From assembly GCA_046046915.1 (NCBI GenBank), contig JBJOIT010000029.1:1-36257 (forward strand): a stretch of DNA of 36,257 bases, given 5' to 3'. Under the pieces are notes generated by a model. That model was not told the DNA's origin. It did no database searches and saw only the letters and a program-made list of their open reading frames with translations. This document shows positions 13,966 through 24,028 of the stretch, piece by piece (the stretch's first letter is position 1; each line of letters begins with the position of its first letter). Origin of the DNA: JBEEJZ01 sp046046915 (lineage in GTDB: Bacteria; Pseudomonadota; Gammaproteobacteria; Burkholderiales; Burkholderiaceae_C). Both the position numbers and the translations under genes were made by a program.

Positions 13966-16900
13966 ATGTCGCCTCAAACCATCACCCCCGGCCTTTTGGC
14001 CCTGCACGGTAACCGCTCCGAAGAGCTGGCCGAGGTGGTGGTGCAGTGGCTGCTGAGGCACCCGCTGGGGCCGCTGGAATCCGAAATCATTCTGGTGCAA
14101 AGCAATGGCATGGCCGAGTGGGTCAAGATGGAGCTGGCGCGACTGGGACAGGTGTGCGCCGCCACCCAGGTGGAGCTGCCCGCCCGCTTTTTGTGGCGCA
14201 CCTTTCGGCAAGTGCTGGGGGCCGATGCGGTGCCTCCTGAGTCGGCGCTAGACAAACTGCCCATGACCTGGCGCCTGATGGCCCTGCTGCCTGGGCTGGT
14301 GTCTCAGGATGAGTTTTTGCCTGTTGCCGGCTTTTTGCAGCGCAAGGACGCGGGCGGCGGTGACTTGGGCGATTTTTCTGGCGACCGCTTATGGCAACTG
14401 GCTTCTCGCCTGGCCGATTTGTTTGACCAGTACCAGATTTACCGCGCTGATTGGCTGCACGCCTGGGAGCAGGGGCGCGACGTTCTGCTGGATGCGGCTG
14501 GCCGTAGCTTGCCGCTGGCGGCTGATCAGTTGTGGCAGCCTGCGTTGTGGCGCGCGGTGCTGGGCACCCTGCTGCCGCACGAGGCCCAGGCCACCCGACC
14601 CCGCCTGCAACAACGCATGCTGGCGCGCTTGCAGTCTGAGGACGCATTGCCGCCTGCGGTGGCCCGGCGGGTGGTGGTGTTTGGGATGAGCCACATGCCC
14701 TTGTCCACGCTGCAAACGCTGGCCGCCCTGAGCCAGCACCGGCAAGTGCTGCTGGCCTTGCCCAACCCATGCCGCTACCACTGGGGTGACATCATGGACG
14801 GCCGCGAGCTGCTGGCCAGCCTGCGCCGCCGCCAAGGCCAGCGGCCGGGCCCCGATTTGTCCACCATCGCTCTGCAAGACATGCATGCCCATGCCCATCC
14901 GCTGTTGGCGGCCTGGGGGAGGCAAGGGCGCGACTTCATTCGCCAGCTCGATGTGTTTGACGACGCCGAACAGGCGCAGGGCCGATTTGGCGCACCGCGC
15001 ATGGACTTTTTTGACCAGCCCTGTGATGAAGCGGGTGATGTGGCCACGCTGCCACTGCTAGCGCAAGTGCAAGCCCACATACGTGATATGCGGCCGCTGG
15101 CCGAGCATCCGCCCTGCGAGTTGCCAGCACTTGACCGGTCCATCGTGTTTCACACGGCCCACAGCAAGGTGCGCGAGCTCGAGGTCTTGCACGACCAGCT
15201 CTTGCATGCGTTCGCGAACGCCCCCCTTGACCAGCCCCTGCAACCGCGCGATGTGGTCGTCATGGTGCCGGACATAGCACCGCTGGCCCCCGCCATACGG
15301 GCCGTGTTTGGCCAGTACAAGCGCGGTGATCGGCGCTACATTCCCTTTGACATTGCCGACCTCAGTGCCAAATCGGCCAGTCCCATCGTGGGGGCTGTCG
15401 ACTGGCTCATGCAGCTGCCGCAACAGCGCTGCACCATGAGCGAGCTGGTGGCCCTGCTGGAAGTGCCTGCGCTGGCAGCCCGGTTTGGCATTGCGCCTGA
15501 GTCGCTCCCGCGCCTGACCCTCTGGATGGTGGCAGCCGGCATACGCTGGGGCTTGAACGATGCCCATCGTCAAGACCTGGGGCTCGGGGCCTGTGGCTCG
15601 CAGAACAGTGCCTGGTTTGGTTTGCAACGCATGCTGATGGGCTATGCCGCCGGCGTTGTGGCGCATGCCGACTTTGAGCGCCCCGGTCACATTGAACCCT
15701 TTGCCGACCTGGGTGGCCTAGAGGCCGAACTGGCAGGCTGCCTGGCCCATCTGCTGCAGAGCTTGTTGGCCTGGTGGGATCTGGCGCGTGTGCCAGCCCA
15801 GGCAGAGGACTGGGCGGCTCGGTGCACCAGCCTGATGCAGGGATTTTTCAAACCAGTTGACGATGCAGACCGCGCCACCCTGTTGGCGCTGGCCGATGCC
15901 AGCCAGGCTTGGCGCGCCGCTTGCGACGGGGTGTACGACCACACGCCTGTGCCCCTGTCTGTGGCGCGGTCGGCCTGGATGGACGCGCTGGAGGTGCCGG
16001 CCTTGAACCAGCGCTTCAGGGCAGGCGGCGTGACCTTTTGCACCTTGATGCCCATGCGCGCCATTCCCTTTGAGGTGGTGTGCCTCTTGGGCATGAACGA
16101 TGGCGACTATCCCCGGGCCAGCCTGCGCAGCGATTTTGATTTGATGGGGCAGGCCGGCCAAGCACGCCCGGGCGACCGCTCGCGCCGGCAGGACGACCGC
16201 CAGCTCATGCTGGAGGCCTTGTTGTCAGCGCGGCGCTTGCTTTACGTGAGCTGGTGTGGCCGCAGCGTGCGCGACAACAGCGAGCAGCCGCCTTCGGTGC
16301 TGGTGTCGCAGTTGCGCGATTACCTGGCCCAGGGCTGGGGCCAGGCTGCCGTGCACGCGCGCACCACGCATCACCCACTGCAGCCATTCAGCCGCCTGTA
16401 TTTTGAAGAGGGCAGTGGCCTGAGCACGTTTGCCCGGGAGTGGCGTGCAGCGCATAGCGCCCATTCGTCAAATGCAGTTGCGGCCACTGCGACGACGGAG
16501 CCACCTCAGGTCATCGACGCCAACGACGCCACCCCGCTGACCTTGGCGCGCCTGATTCAGTTTTTGCGCAATCCGGTCAAGGCCTACTTTCGGCATCAGC
16601 TGGGTGTGGTCTTTGACGACCTGAGCGCCGAGCAGGCGGATGACGAGTGTTTTGAGCTTGCCGGTCTGGACAACTATCAGCTCATGCAAGAGTTGCTGGA
16701 ACCCTGGTCTGGACCTGGGGCCCAGGCGGCGTCAGCGCAACACCTGGCGCAGGCCTTGCAACGCCAGCAGGCCGCAGGGCGTTTGCCACTGGCGGGTATG
16801 GGTGTGCTGGAGCGCGACCGTCTGGCCACGCAATTGGGCACCATGTTGGCGGCCTGGCAGCGTCAGACCGAGCGCTTTGCGCAGCCTGCTGACCGCCTGC

Positions 16901-17502
16901 CGGTGCAGCACAGCCATCAGGCGGTTTTGTTGCAGGACTGGCTGGAGCCGTTGCGCAGGGCCAATAATTCCGATACCAGCGCCGCCGACCCCGCCCTTCC
17001 CATGCTGGCCAGACTGACGCTAGAGCCGGGCAGGCTGCTGCAAACGGGCAGCAAGCCAGCGGCGCGGCCGGAAAAACTGGTGTCGGCCTGGGTCTACAGC
17101 CTGGCCTCAGCTGTCAGTGGGCAGGCCTGCCTCAGTGTGCTGGTGGGGCGTGATGGCACCGTCATGGCCAGCCCGATGGAAGAATCTGAGGCACGGCTGC
17201 AGCTGGACCAACTGCTAGATCTGTGGCGGCAGGGGCAAGCGGCGCCCTTGCCCTTACCCCTCAAAACCGCGCTGGCCCAGGCCCTGGGCAAAGATGCTGC
17301 CGAAGAATACGAAGGCGATGGGGAAAACGCGGGCGAGGGCGCCGAGGCCTGCCTGGCCCGGCTGTACCCCGACTTTGATGCACTGACCCTGGACGGCCGT
17401 TTTGACGCGCTGACCGCCCAGATTTATGCGCCTTTTTTGGGCTGGATGCGCGATCACGTCAGTGCCGAGTTTCACGCGGCCCCCATGGACGACGAGGCAT
17501 GA
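13966..17502 (+). CDS. recC: RecBCD enzyme subunit RecC (exodeoxyribonuclease V gamma chain)
   Basis: An 1178-residue RecC. The start at 13966 gives MSPQTITPGLLALHGNRSEEL, the usual RecC opening; longer in-frame readings upstream would cover the 54-codon gene in another frame. RecC is the scaffold of RecBCD and recognises Chi through inactivated helicase and nuclease folds. Landmarks include SNGMAEWVKMELA (residues about 45-57), VFGMSHMPLSTLQTL, the HTAHSKVRELEVLHDQLLHA helix, PFEVVCLLGMNDGDYPR and LARLIQFLRNPVKAYFRHQLG. The length is close to the E. coli protein (about 1120). Its stop overlaps the recB start by four bases (ATGA), giving coupled translation. Confidence 0.95.
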   Translation: MSPQTITPGLLALHGNRSEELAEVVVQWLLRHPLGPLESEIILVQSNGMAEWVKMELARLGQVCAATQVELPARFLWRTFRQVLGADAVPPESALDKLPMTWRLMALLPGLVSQDEFLPVAGFLQRKDAGGGDLGDFSGDRLWQLASRLADLFDQYQIYRADWLHAWEQGRDVLLDAAGRSLPLAADQLWQPALWRAVLGTLLPHEAQATRPRLQQRMLARLQSEDALPPAVARRVVVFGMSHMPLSTLQTLAALSQHRQVLLALPNPCRYHWGDIMDGRELLASLRRRQGQRPGPDLSTIALQDMHAHAHPLLAAWGRQGRDFIRQLDVFDDAEQAQGRFGAPRMDFFDQPCDEAGDVATLPLLAQVQAHIRDMRPLAEHPPCELPALDRSIVFHTAHSKVRELEVLHDQLLHAFANAPLDQPLQPRDVVVMVPDIAPLAPAIRAVFGQYKRGDRRYIPFDIADLSAKSASPIVGAVDWLMQLPQQRCTMSELVALLEVPALAARFGIAPESLPRLTLWMVAAGIRWGLNDAHRQDLGLGACGSQNSAWFGLQRMLMGYAAGVVAHADFERPGHIEPFADLGGLEAELAGCLAHLLQSLLAWWDLARVPAQAEDWAARCTSLMQGFFKPVDDADRATLLALADASQAWRAACDGVYDHTPVPLSVARSAWMDALEVPALNQRFRAGGVTFCTLMPMRAIPFEVVCLLGMNDGDYPRASLRSDFDLMGQAGQARPGDRSRRQDDRQLMLEALLSARRLLYVSWCGRSVRDNSEQPPSVLVSQLRDYLAQGWGQAAVHARTTHHPLQPFSRLYFEEGSGLSTFAREWRAAHSAHSSNAVAATATTEPPQVIDANDATPLTLARLIQFLRNPVKAYFRHQLGVVFDDLSAEQADDECFELAGLDNYQLMQELLEPWSGPGAQAASAQHLAQALQRQQAAGRLPLAGMGVLERDRLATQLGTMLAAWQRQTERFAQPADRLPVQHSHQAVLLQDWLEPLRRANNSDTSAADPALPMLARLTLEPGRLLQTGSKPAARPEKLVSAWVYSLASAVSGQACLSVLVGRDGTVMASPMEESEARLQLDQLLDLWRQGQAAPLPLPLKTALAQALGKDAAEEYEGDGENAGEGAEACLARLYPDFDALTLDGRFDALTAQIYAPFLGWMRDHVSAEFHAAPMDDEA

Positions 17503-20500
17503 GCACACCACTCCTTGACGACGCCCCCCTGGCGCTGGATGCGGCGGGTTTTCCGCTGTGGGGCAGCCGCCTGATCGAGGCCAGCGCTGGCACAGGCAAA
17601 ACCTGGACGATTGCCGCCCTGTATGTGCGGCTGGTGCTGGGCCATGGCGGCCCAAATGCGTTTTCCCAGCCGCTGACACCTGCAGACATATTGGTGATGA
17701 CCTTTACCCGTGCGGCTACACGCGAGTTGTCTGACCGCATACGTGAGCGCCTGCTTGAGGCCGCGGGCATGTTCAGGGGCGAGGTGTTGCCCCCGGCCAA
17801 CGACACCCTGATGCGCACGCTGCTGGCGGACTACCCCGAAGGTGAGGCGCGCCAGAGCGCTGCGTGGCGCTTGGCCAACGCAGCCGAGAGCATGGACGAT
17901 GCAGCGGTGCTCACCATCGACGCCTGGTGCCAACGCATGCTGCGCGAGCACGCGTTTGACAGCGGCAACCTGTTTGACGAAACCTTGCTGGCCGACGAGA
18001 CCCTGCTGCAAACCCAGGCAGCCCTCGATTACTGGCGTCTGGCGTGTTATCCCCTGGCGCCAGTCGAGCTGAGGGCCGTGTTGCGCGTCTGGAAAAACGC
18101 CTCTGAACTGGTGGCGGACATGCGCGACCTGAGCCACAAAGTTCTGGATGTGGTGCCGGCAGGATGGACGATGCAGCAGCAGCTGGCCCACGTCACACAG
18201 TTACGCAGCCAAGCTCTGGCGCAGCTCAAGGCGGGCTGGGGCGACAAGGCCTTGGCCATGCAGCAGTGGCTGGATGAACAACTGGCGCGCAAGGACAAGG
18301 GCTGGATCGGCACCAAACTGCAGGCCCACCGGTACACCCCTTGGCTGAAAACCCTGCACGCGTGGGCCAGCGGCGAAGTCACCGACGACATTCCGGACTT
18401 GAAAACCGGCTGGCAAAGGCTCACGCCCGATGGCCTGGCAGACGCCCGCAAGCCAGATGCTGCGCCAGTCGACTATCCAGACATGTTTTCAGAGCTGGAA
18501 GCACTCAAACCGGCGCTGGACGAGCTGCCCTCAGTGGGGGCTGCGCTGCGTAGCCATGCAGCCGCCAGCGTGTCGCAGCGCCTGCAGCTACTCAAACGCC
18601 GCTCGGCCAGTTTTGGATTTGCCGACATGTTGCTGCGCCTGAACACAGCACTGGCGGGCGAGCACGGTCAGCGTTTGCGCGAGCGCATACGGCGTCAGTA
18701 CCCGGTGGTGATGATTGACGAGTTTCAGGACACGTCGCCGGTGCAGCTTCAGGTCTTCGACCAGATTTATGGGCTGGCCGACAACACGCCACAAACGGCG
18801 CTGATGCTCATTGGCGACCCCAAGCAGTCGATTTACGGCTTTCGGGGCGCGGACATTGATAGCTACCTCCTGGCTCGGCGCCAGACGGCCGGACGCCACT
18901 ACGTGCTGGGCACCAATTACCGATCCACCCAGGCTCTCGTCCACGCCGTCAACCATGTGCTGACGCGCGCCGAAAACACCTGGGAAAACGGCGCTTTCCT
19001 GTACAAGAGCGACGCCGGGCAGCCCTTGCCTTTTTTGCCCGTGGCCGCGCAGGGTAGGGACGAGGTCTTGCAGCGGGGCGCCGCCCCCATGGCAGCGCTG
19101 ACGCTGGTGCACGATGGCGACATCAGCAAGGTGGGCTTGATGCGTCGGCGCAGTGCGGCCCGTTGTGCCGAGCAGATTGTGGGTTGGCTGAACGACCCGC
19201 AAACCCGCTTTGTGAGGGCTGATCAGGCCGATCAACGCTTGCAGCCCGCCGACATTGCCGTGCTGGTGCGCACCGGCAAGGAGGCCTCGCTGGTAAGACT
19301 AGCCTTGAGCCGACGTGGCGTGGCCTCGGTGTATCTGTCAGACAAGGATTCGGTGTTTCAGGGCGAGGAGGCCGCCGACCTTTTGCACTGGTTGCGGGGT
19401 GTTGCACAGCCGCAAGACCTGCGGCTGGTACGCGCCGCACTGGCCACCCGAACCCTGGGCCTGAGCCTGCCGACGCTCAAGCAACTGGCCACCGACGATG
19501 CCCTGCTGGACCAATATGCAAGCCGTTTGGTGGAACTGCGCCAGGTCTGGCAGGCGCAGGGGGTGCTGGCCATGCTGCGCCACACGCTGCACGTATGGGA
19601 GCTGCCCTCTCGTTGGCTGGCCGAACCCCTGGGTGAACGCCGGCTCACCAACGTCTTGCATCTGGCCGAGCTGCTGCAGTCAGCCAGCAACACGCTGGAG
19701 GGCGAGCAGGCCCTGATTCGCTGGCTGGCGGCGCAGTTGCAAAACCCGCAAGGGCAGGGCGACGAGCACATCTTGCGACTCGAAAGTGATGCAGGGCTGG
19801 TGAAAGTCGTCACCATCCACAAGAGCAAAGGCCTTGAATACGCTGTGGTGTGCCTGCCCTTTGCCACCGGTTTCAGAGCCATGGTTCGGGGTAAGACCCC
19901 TTATGTGGCCTTGAGCGACGAGCACGGGCAACGTCGAACCCTGCTGAACTACAGCGACGACGAACTGGCCCAGGCCGATCGCAACCGCCTGCGCGAGGAC
20001 ATTCGCCTTTTGTATGTGGCTCTGACCCGCGCCAGGCACGCCCTGTGGGTGGTGTTTGCGGCTCAAAAGAACGGCAGCAGTGACAAGTGCGCCACCCATC
20101 TGGGCGCGGCCGGCTACTTGGTGGGCGGCCCCGAGGCGCGCGAGGTGGGCGCATGGTGGGAGCAGCTGCAGGCGCTGGTGGCCGGGCAGGACGGCATGGT
20201 GCTGGAAGCGTCCGGCACCATCGCTTGCACTCAGCTGAATCGGCCCGAAGCGGCGCGCGCCCTGCAGCCCGAGCGTGCTTATACCCACCGGCTGGATCAG
20301 ACTTGGACGATAGCCAGCTTTTCCAAGCTGAGCAAAGGGGTGTCGGATCGGGCTGTGCCGCACCCTGTGGGCACCCACCGACCCGCAGACGATGAAATCC
20401 TGACCAACCAAACCGATGGCCAGGCCCAGATGAGCGCGCCCGGGCTCAGCAGCGCGGCTGTCATCGCCATCTGGCACACCATGGCGCGAGGCCCTGCAGC

Positions 20501-21191
20501 GGGCAACTTTTTACACGATCAGCTGGAGTGGCTGGCTGCCGAGCGCTTTGCGCTGGCTGGCAATGCCGGGCTGGCAGACCGCTTGCGCCGACGTGCCAGT
20601 CGCAGCGCCCCGCACATGGACGCCGATGGCGTGGTGCAGTGGTTGCAGGCGGTGGTCAGTACCCGGCTGCCGGGCGTGAACGCGGCCCTGTGCGAGTTGG
20701 GCACGGTCTTGCCGGAAATGGAATTCTGGTTGCCTGCGCACACGCTAGACACCCCGGCCATCGATGCGCTGTGCACGCGCCATGTGCTGCCGGGCTTGGC
20801 CAGACCCGCTTTGCCTGCCTCGCAGTTGCATGGCATGTTGATGGGGTTTGCCGACCTGGTGTTTGAGCACCAGGGCCGCTATTGGGTGCTGGATTACAAG
20901 TCCAACCACCTGGGCCCGGACGATGCGGCCTACCACGCAGATGCGCTGGAAACGGCCATGCTGGAACACCGTTACGACGTGCAGGCCGCCCTGTACATGC
21001 TGGCCCTGCACCGCCTGCTGCGCAGCCGCCTGGGCAGCCACTACCAGGCCGAGCAGCATCTGGGCGGCGCCATTTATCTGTTTTTGCGGGGCATTCAGGG
21101 GCCCTGCGCCGGGGTCTGCCATTTGCCGGCCAGCCTGCCCATGCTGGAGGCGCTGGACCAAATGCTGCTGCAAGAGGAGGTGGCACCTTGA
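17499..21191 (+). CDS. recB: RecBCD enzyme subunit RecB (exodeoxyribonuclease V beta chain)
   Basis: A 1230-residue RecB: SF1 3'-5' helicase plus nuclease, the engine of double-strand break processing and of foreign linear DNA degradation. The helicase motifs are complete: EASAGTGKTWT near residue 30, TFTRAATRELSDRIRERL, VVMIDEFQDTSPVQ, LIGDPKQSIYGFRGADI, NYRSTQ, TIHKSKGLEYAVV and LYVALTRARHALW. The C-terminal nuclease has GFADLVFEHQGRYWVLDYKSN with the catalytic Asp1132 and Lys1134 of DYK, then YDVQAALYMLALHRLL. It overlaps recC by four bases and recD by four. Confidence 0.96.
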   Translation: MSTPLLDDAPLALDAAGFPLWGSRLIEASAGTGKTWTIAALYVRLVLGHGGPNAFSQPLTPADILVMTFTRAATRELSDRIRERLLEAAGMFRGEVLPPANDTLMRTLLADYPEGEARQSAAWRLANAAESMDDAAVLTIDAWCQRMLREHAFDSGNLFDETLLADETLLQTQAALDYWRLACYPLAPVELRAVLRVWKNASELVADMRDLSHKVLDVVPAGWTMQQQLAHVTQLRSQALAQLKAGWGDKALAMQQWLDEQLARKDKGWIGTKLQAHRYTPWLKTLHAWASGEVTDDIPDLKTGWQRLTPDGLADARKPDAAPVDYPDMFSELEALKPALDELPSVGAALRSHAAASVSQRLQLLKRRSASFGFADMLLRLNTALAGEHGQRLRERIRRQYPVVMIDEFQDTSPVQLQVFDQIYGLADNTPQTALMLIGDPKQSIYGFRGADIDSYLLARRQTAGRHYVLGTNYRSTQALVHAVNHVLTRAENTWENGAFLYKSDAGQPLPFLPVAAQGRDEVLQRGAAPMAALTLVHDGDISKVGLMRRRSAARCAEQIVGWLNDPQTRFVRADQADQRLQPADIAVLVRTGKEASLVRLALSRRGVASVYLSDKDSVFQGEEAADLLHWLRGVAQPQDLRLVRAALATRTLGLSLPTLKQLATDDALLDQYASRLVELRQVWQAQGVLAMLRHTLHVWELPSRWLAEPLGERRLTNVLHLAELLQSASNTLEGEQALIRWLAAQLQNPQGQGDEHILRLESDAGLVKVVTIHKSKGLEYAVVCLPFATGFRAMVRGKTPYVALSDEHGQRRTLLNYSDDELAQADRNRLREDIRLLYVALTRARHALWVVFAAQKNGSSDKCATHLGAAGYLVGGPEAREVGAWWEQLQALVAGQDGMVLEASGTIACTQLNRPEAARALQPERAYTHRLDQTWTIASFSKLSKGVSDRAVPHPVGTHRPADDEILTNQTDGQAQMSAPGLSSAAVIAIWHTMARGPAAGNFLHDQLEWLAAERFALAGNAGLADRLRRRASRSAPHMDADGVVQWLQAVVSTRLPGVNAALCELGTVLPEMEFWLPAHTLDTPAIDALCTRHVLPGLARPALPASQLHGMLMGFADLVFEHQGRYWVLDYKSNHLGPDDAAYHADALETAMLEHRYDVQAALYMLALHRLLRSRLGSHYQAEQHLGGAIYLFLRGIQGPCAGVCHLPASLPMLEALDQMLLQEEVAP
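21172..21180 (+). promoter_or_regulatory. Ribosome-binding site that decides the recD start
   Basis: AAGAGGAGG lies seven bases before the TTG at 21188 and 25 bases before the first in-frame ATG at 21206. Spacing favours TTG as the recD start. Confidence 0.7.
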
Positions 21192-23290
21192 GCACGAACA
21201 TAAGCATGACCGCACAACCCGTCAGCACCACGACGGGAGAAGTGGCAACCCTGCTGAAGTTGCCTGAGCCCCTGCGCACCTTGCAAGTCTGCAGCGAACA
21301 CGGCTGGCTGCGGCGCCTGGACAGTGCCATGGCCTGTTTTGTGGCCGAGCAAGACCCGGCAGCACATCCTGCGCTGTTGGTGGCGGTGGCCCTGGTGGCC
21401 CACCTGGAGGGTCGTGGTCACACCTGCCTGCCTTTGGCGCCCATCCTGTCCAACCCCGCATGGCTGGCCTGGCCCAACGTGGCACAGCCCACGCTGGCCG
21501 TGCTGATGCGAGAACTGCCTGCCGATTTGCCATCGCTGCTGGCGTGTTTGCGGGCCAGCTCGTTGGTGCGCTGTGCCAACGCAGGCTTGAGCGAAGGCCA
21601 GGCACTGGCACCCGACCAGGGACAGCCCCTGGTGCTGGACGGGGAAGTGGGTAACCCGCGCCTTTATTTGCGGCGCTATTGGGTTTACGAGCAACAGGTC
21701 ATGCTAGACCTGCAGGTGCGCATGGCGGTGCAGCGCACCGTCGACCCTCAACAAGCCAGGGCTGGCCTGGATCAGCTGTTTGATCGGAATCAGACCAGAG
21801 CCCCCGCACAGCCCGATTGGCAAAAAATGGCCTGTGCGCTGGCCCTGGGCAGCCATTTTTCTGTGATCACGGGCGGGCCGGGCACGGGCAAAACCTACAC
21901 GGCGGCGCGGTTGTTGGCGCTGATCTGGTCGCTGGAACCCGCCCCCGAGCGCTTGCGCGTGGCCTTGGCAGCACCCACCGGTAAGGCGGCTGCCCGGCTG
22001 CGCGCGTCGATAGACACAGCCCTTCAGGAGCTGGACGCGCGCGTGGGCGAGGGGGTGGACTTGCCCGCGCTGGCGGCACGCATGGGGCCGGCCCGCACCC
22101 TGCACGCCTTGCTGGGCGCACGGCCCGACACACGCAGCTTTGCCTTTCATGCCGGTCGGCCGCTGGATGTGGACGTGCTGATCGTTGACGAGGCGTCCAT
22201 GGTTCACCTGGAGATGATGGCCGCACTGTTGCAAGCACTGCCTGCAAGCACCCGCCTCATCTTGCTGGGCGACAAGGACCAGCTGGCCTCCGTCGAAGCG
22301 GGGGCTGTGCTGGGGGATGTGTGTCGCCACGCAGCGCAAGGCCGTTACAGCCCCGAAACGCGGGACTATCTGCGAGCCACCACAGGCGAAGAAGTGCCTA
22401 CCAACATGGTGGAGGAGGGCGCGACCCCGGCCTTGGCCCAGCACACCGTGATGCTGCGGGAAAGCCGACGTTTTGGCGGCCCCATCGGCCAGCTGGCCCT
22501 GGCGGTAAACCGTGGGCAATCGGACGAAACCTTGCAGCTGCTAAGCCATGACGCGAGTGCTGTGTTGATGCATATCGCTCCTGCTGGCGCCGCCCAGGTG
22601 GTGGCGCTGGCCGTGCGCAACGACGCTCAGCAGGCCCAAGCCAGCTATGCCGATTACCTGCGAGTGGTGAGATCAGGCGCACCGCGCCCCGATGCGAGCA
22701 TCTCGCCGGTACAGGCTCACACGGCCTGGGTGCTTGAGGTCTTGCAGCAATTTGAGCGCTTTCGCATCTTGTGCGCCGTGCACGACGGCGATTGGGGTAC
22801 CCGGGCACTGAACCAGGGTGTGGCCCGGGCCTTGGCTCATGAGGGCTTGCTCACCATCAGTGGTGACTGGTATGCCGGTCGCCCGGTGATGGTGACGCGC
22901 AATGATGCCGCGCTGGGCGTTTTCAATGGCGACATCGGCGTGGTTTTGCCATCGGCAGAACCCGGCGCTGGGCTCAAGGTCTATTTTCTGGATGGGGAGC
23001 AGGTTCGCGGTGTGGGCGTGGGCCGTATGGCTGCCGTGGAGACGGCCTTTGCCATGACCGTGCACAAGAGTCAGGGATCTGAATTTGCGCACACCGTGGT
23101 GGTCTTGCCACCGGGCAGTGCGGACCTGTTGACCCGCGAGCTGGCCTATACCGCCATCACCCGCGCCCGCCAACACTTGACCGTGTGTGAAGGCGCATCG
23201 GGCCTCTTGCAGGCGGCGCTGGGGCGCCCCACACAGCGCTCTAGCGGTTTGAATCTGGACGGAATATCCACATTCGGTCATAAAAGTTGA
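21188..23290 (+). CDS. recD: RecBCD enzyme subunit RecD (exodeoxyribonuclease V alpha chain)
   Basis: A 700-residue RecD, the SF1B 5'-3' helicase of RecBCD. The TTG start is chosen because of the strong ribosome site at 21172-21180; an ATG at 21206 would remove six residues. The Walker A box is TGGPGTGKT with Lys235. Further motifs are VALAAPTGKAAARL, VLIVDEASMVHLEMM (motif II), LILLGDKDQLASVEAGAVLGDV, LRESRRFGG, the VMVTRNDAALGVFNGDIGVV segment, MTVHKSQGSEF and LAYTAITRARQHLTVCEG. Everything needed for activity appears present. It is the last gene of the recCBD operon; the next gene begins about 130 bases later. Confidence 0.95.
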   Translation: MSTNISMTAQPVSTTTGEVATLLKLPEPLRTLQVCSEHGWLRRLDSAMACFVAEQDPAAHPALLVAVALVAHLEGRGHTCLPLAPILSNPAWLAWPNVAQPTLAVLMRELPADLPSLLACLRASSLVRCANAGLSEGQALAPDQGQPLVLDGEVGNPRLYLRRYWVYEQQVMLDLQVRMAVQRTVDPQQARAGLDQLFDRNQTRAPAQPDWQKMACALALGSHFSVITGGPGTGKTYTAARLLALIWSLEPAPERLRVALAAPTGKAAARLRASIDTALQELDARVGEGVDLPALAARMGPARTLHALLGARPDTRSFAFHAGRPLDVDVLIVDEASMVHLEMMAALLQALPASTRLILLGDKDQLASVEAGAVLGDVCRHAAQGRYSPETRDYLRATTGEEVPTNMVEEGATPALAQHTVMLRESRRFGGPIGQLALAVNRGQSDETLQLLSHDASAVLMHIAPAGAAQVVALAVRNDAQQAQASYADYLRVVRSGAPRPDASISPVQAHTAWVLEVLQQFERFRILCAVHDGDWGTRALNQGVARALAHEGLLTISGDWYAGRPVMVTRNDAALGVFNGDIGVVLPSAEPGAGLKVYFLDGEQVRGVGVGRMAAVETAFAMTVHKSQGSEFAHTVVVLPPGSADLLTRELAYTAITRARQHLTVCEGASGLLQAALGRPTQRSSGLNLDGISTFGHKS

Positions 23291-23422
23291 ACCGAATCAG
23301 CTTTTTTCATCAATTAAGTTGAATGAAGGCATCAAGTTTTTTGATGTCCTGTCCACAGGTGCCCACCTAAACTTCGCAGCCACAAGCGGTCTTGAGACTG
23401 TTGAATGCGAGGAGTTTTTATT

Positions 23423-23983
23423 GTGAGCCAGCGGCCAAACCAAAGTGATTACCACCTGTTGTCCATCGTTTTGCACTGGGTGCTGGGCCTGAGCCTGGTG
23501 GCAACTTTTGTTTTGGGCGTTTACATGCACGAGCTGCCTTTTTCACCCACTCGTCTCAAACTTTACAACTGGCACAAGTGGGCGGGTGTGTCGATTTTGA
23601 TGTTGTCGGTGCTGCGCCTGGTCTGGCGCATGACGCATCCACCAGCGCCACTGCCCGCCGCTGTTCAGAAAAATATGCCCGGCTGGCAGATGCGTGCCTA
23701 CCGCGCCACCCATGGCTTGTTTTATGTGCTTTTTTTAGTGGTGCCTTTGATCGGATGGGCCTACAGCTCAGCTGCAGGCTTCCCGGTGGTGTTGTTCGGT
23801 GTGCTGCCCTTGCCTGATCTGCTGGCGGCCGACAAGGAGCTGGCAGAGCTCATCAAACCGCTGCACAAGGCGTCTGCCCTGATGCTGGCTGCCCTGGTGC
23901 TGGTCCATGTGGGTGCCGCCATCAAGCATCATTTTGTGGATCGTGACGGGCTGATGGCGCGCATGGTGCCCTGGCTACGTTGA
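23423..23983 (+). CDS. Cytochrome b561, YceJ type
   Basis: A 186-residue inner-membrane cytochrome b561. The GTG at 23423 is chosen because GCGAGGAG ends eight bases before it; an ATG at 23405 would add six residues but has no ribosome site. Four hydrophobic helices are visible, carrying the expected haem-ligand histidines: SIVLHWVLGL, LYNWHKWAGV, YRATHGLFYV and KPLHKASALMLAALVLVHVG. Such proteins pass electrons from quinol to periplasmic partners. Two YceI-family genes follow, the same pairing as yceJ-yceI in E. coli, suggesting co-operation in lipid or quinone handling (inference). Confidence 0.92.
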   Translation: MSQRPNQSDYHLLSIVLHWVLGLSLVATFVLGVYMHELPFSPTRLKLYNWHKWAGVSILMLSVLRLVWRMTHPPAPLPAAVQKNMPGWQMRAYRATHGLFYVLFLVVPLIGWAYSSAAGFPVVLFGVLPLPDLLAADKELAELIKPLHKASALMLAALVLVHVGAAIKHHFVDRDGLMARMVPWLR

Positions 23984-24028
23984 ACCCACCGGACTCCTTT
24001 TTTACAGTTATCAGGACAAGCTAAAACC

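Noticed and set aside
23329..23346. CATCAA/TTGATG hairpin after recD as a terminator
   Set aside because: The stem is six A/T-rich pairs and the T-run lies in the loop, not after the stem, so it is unlikely to stop transcription.
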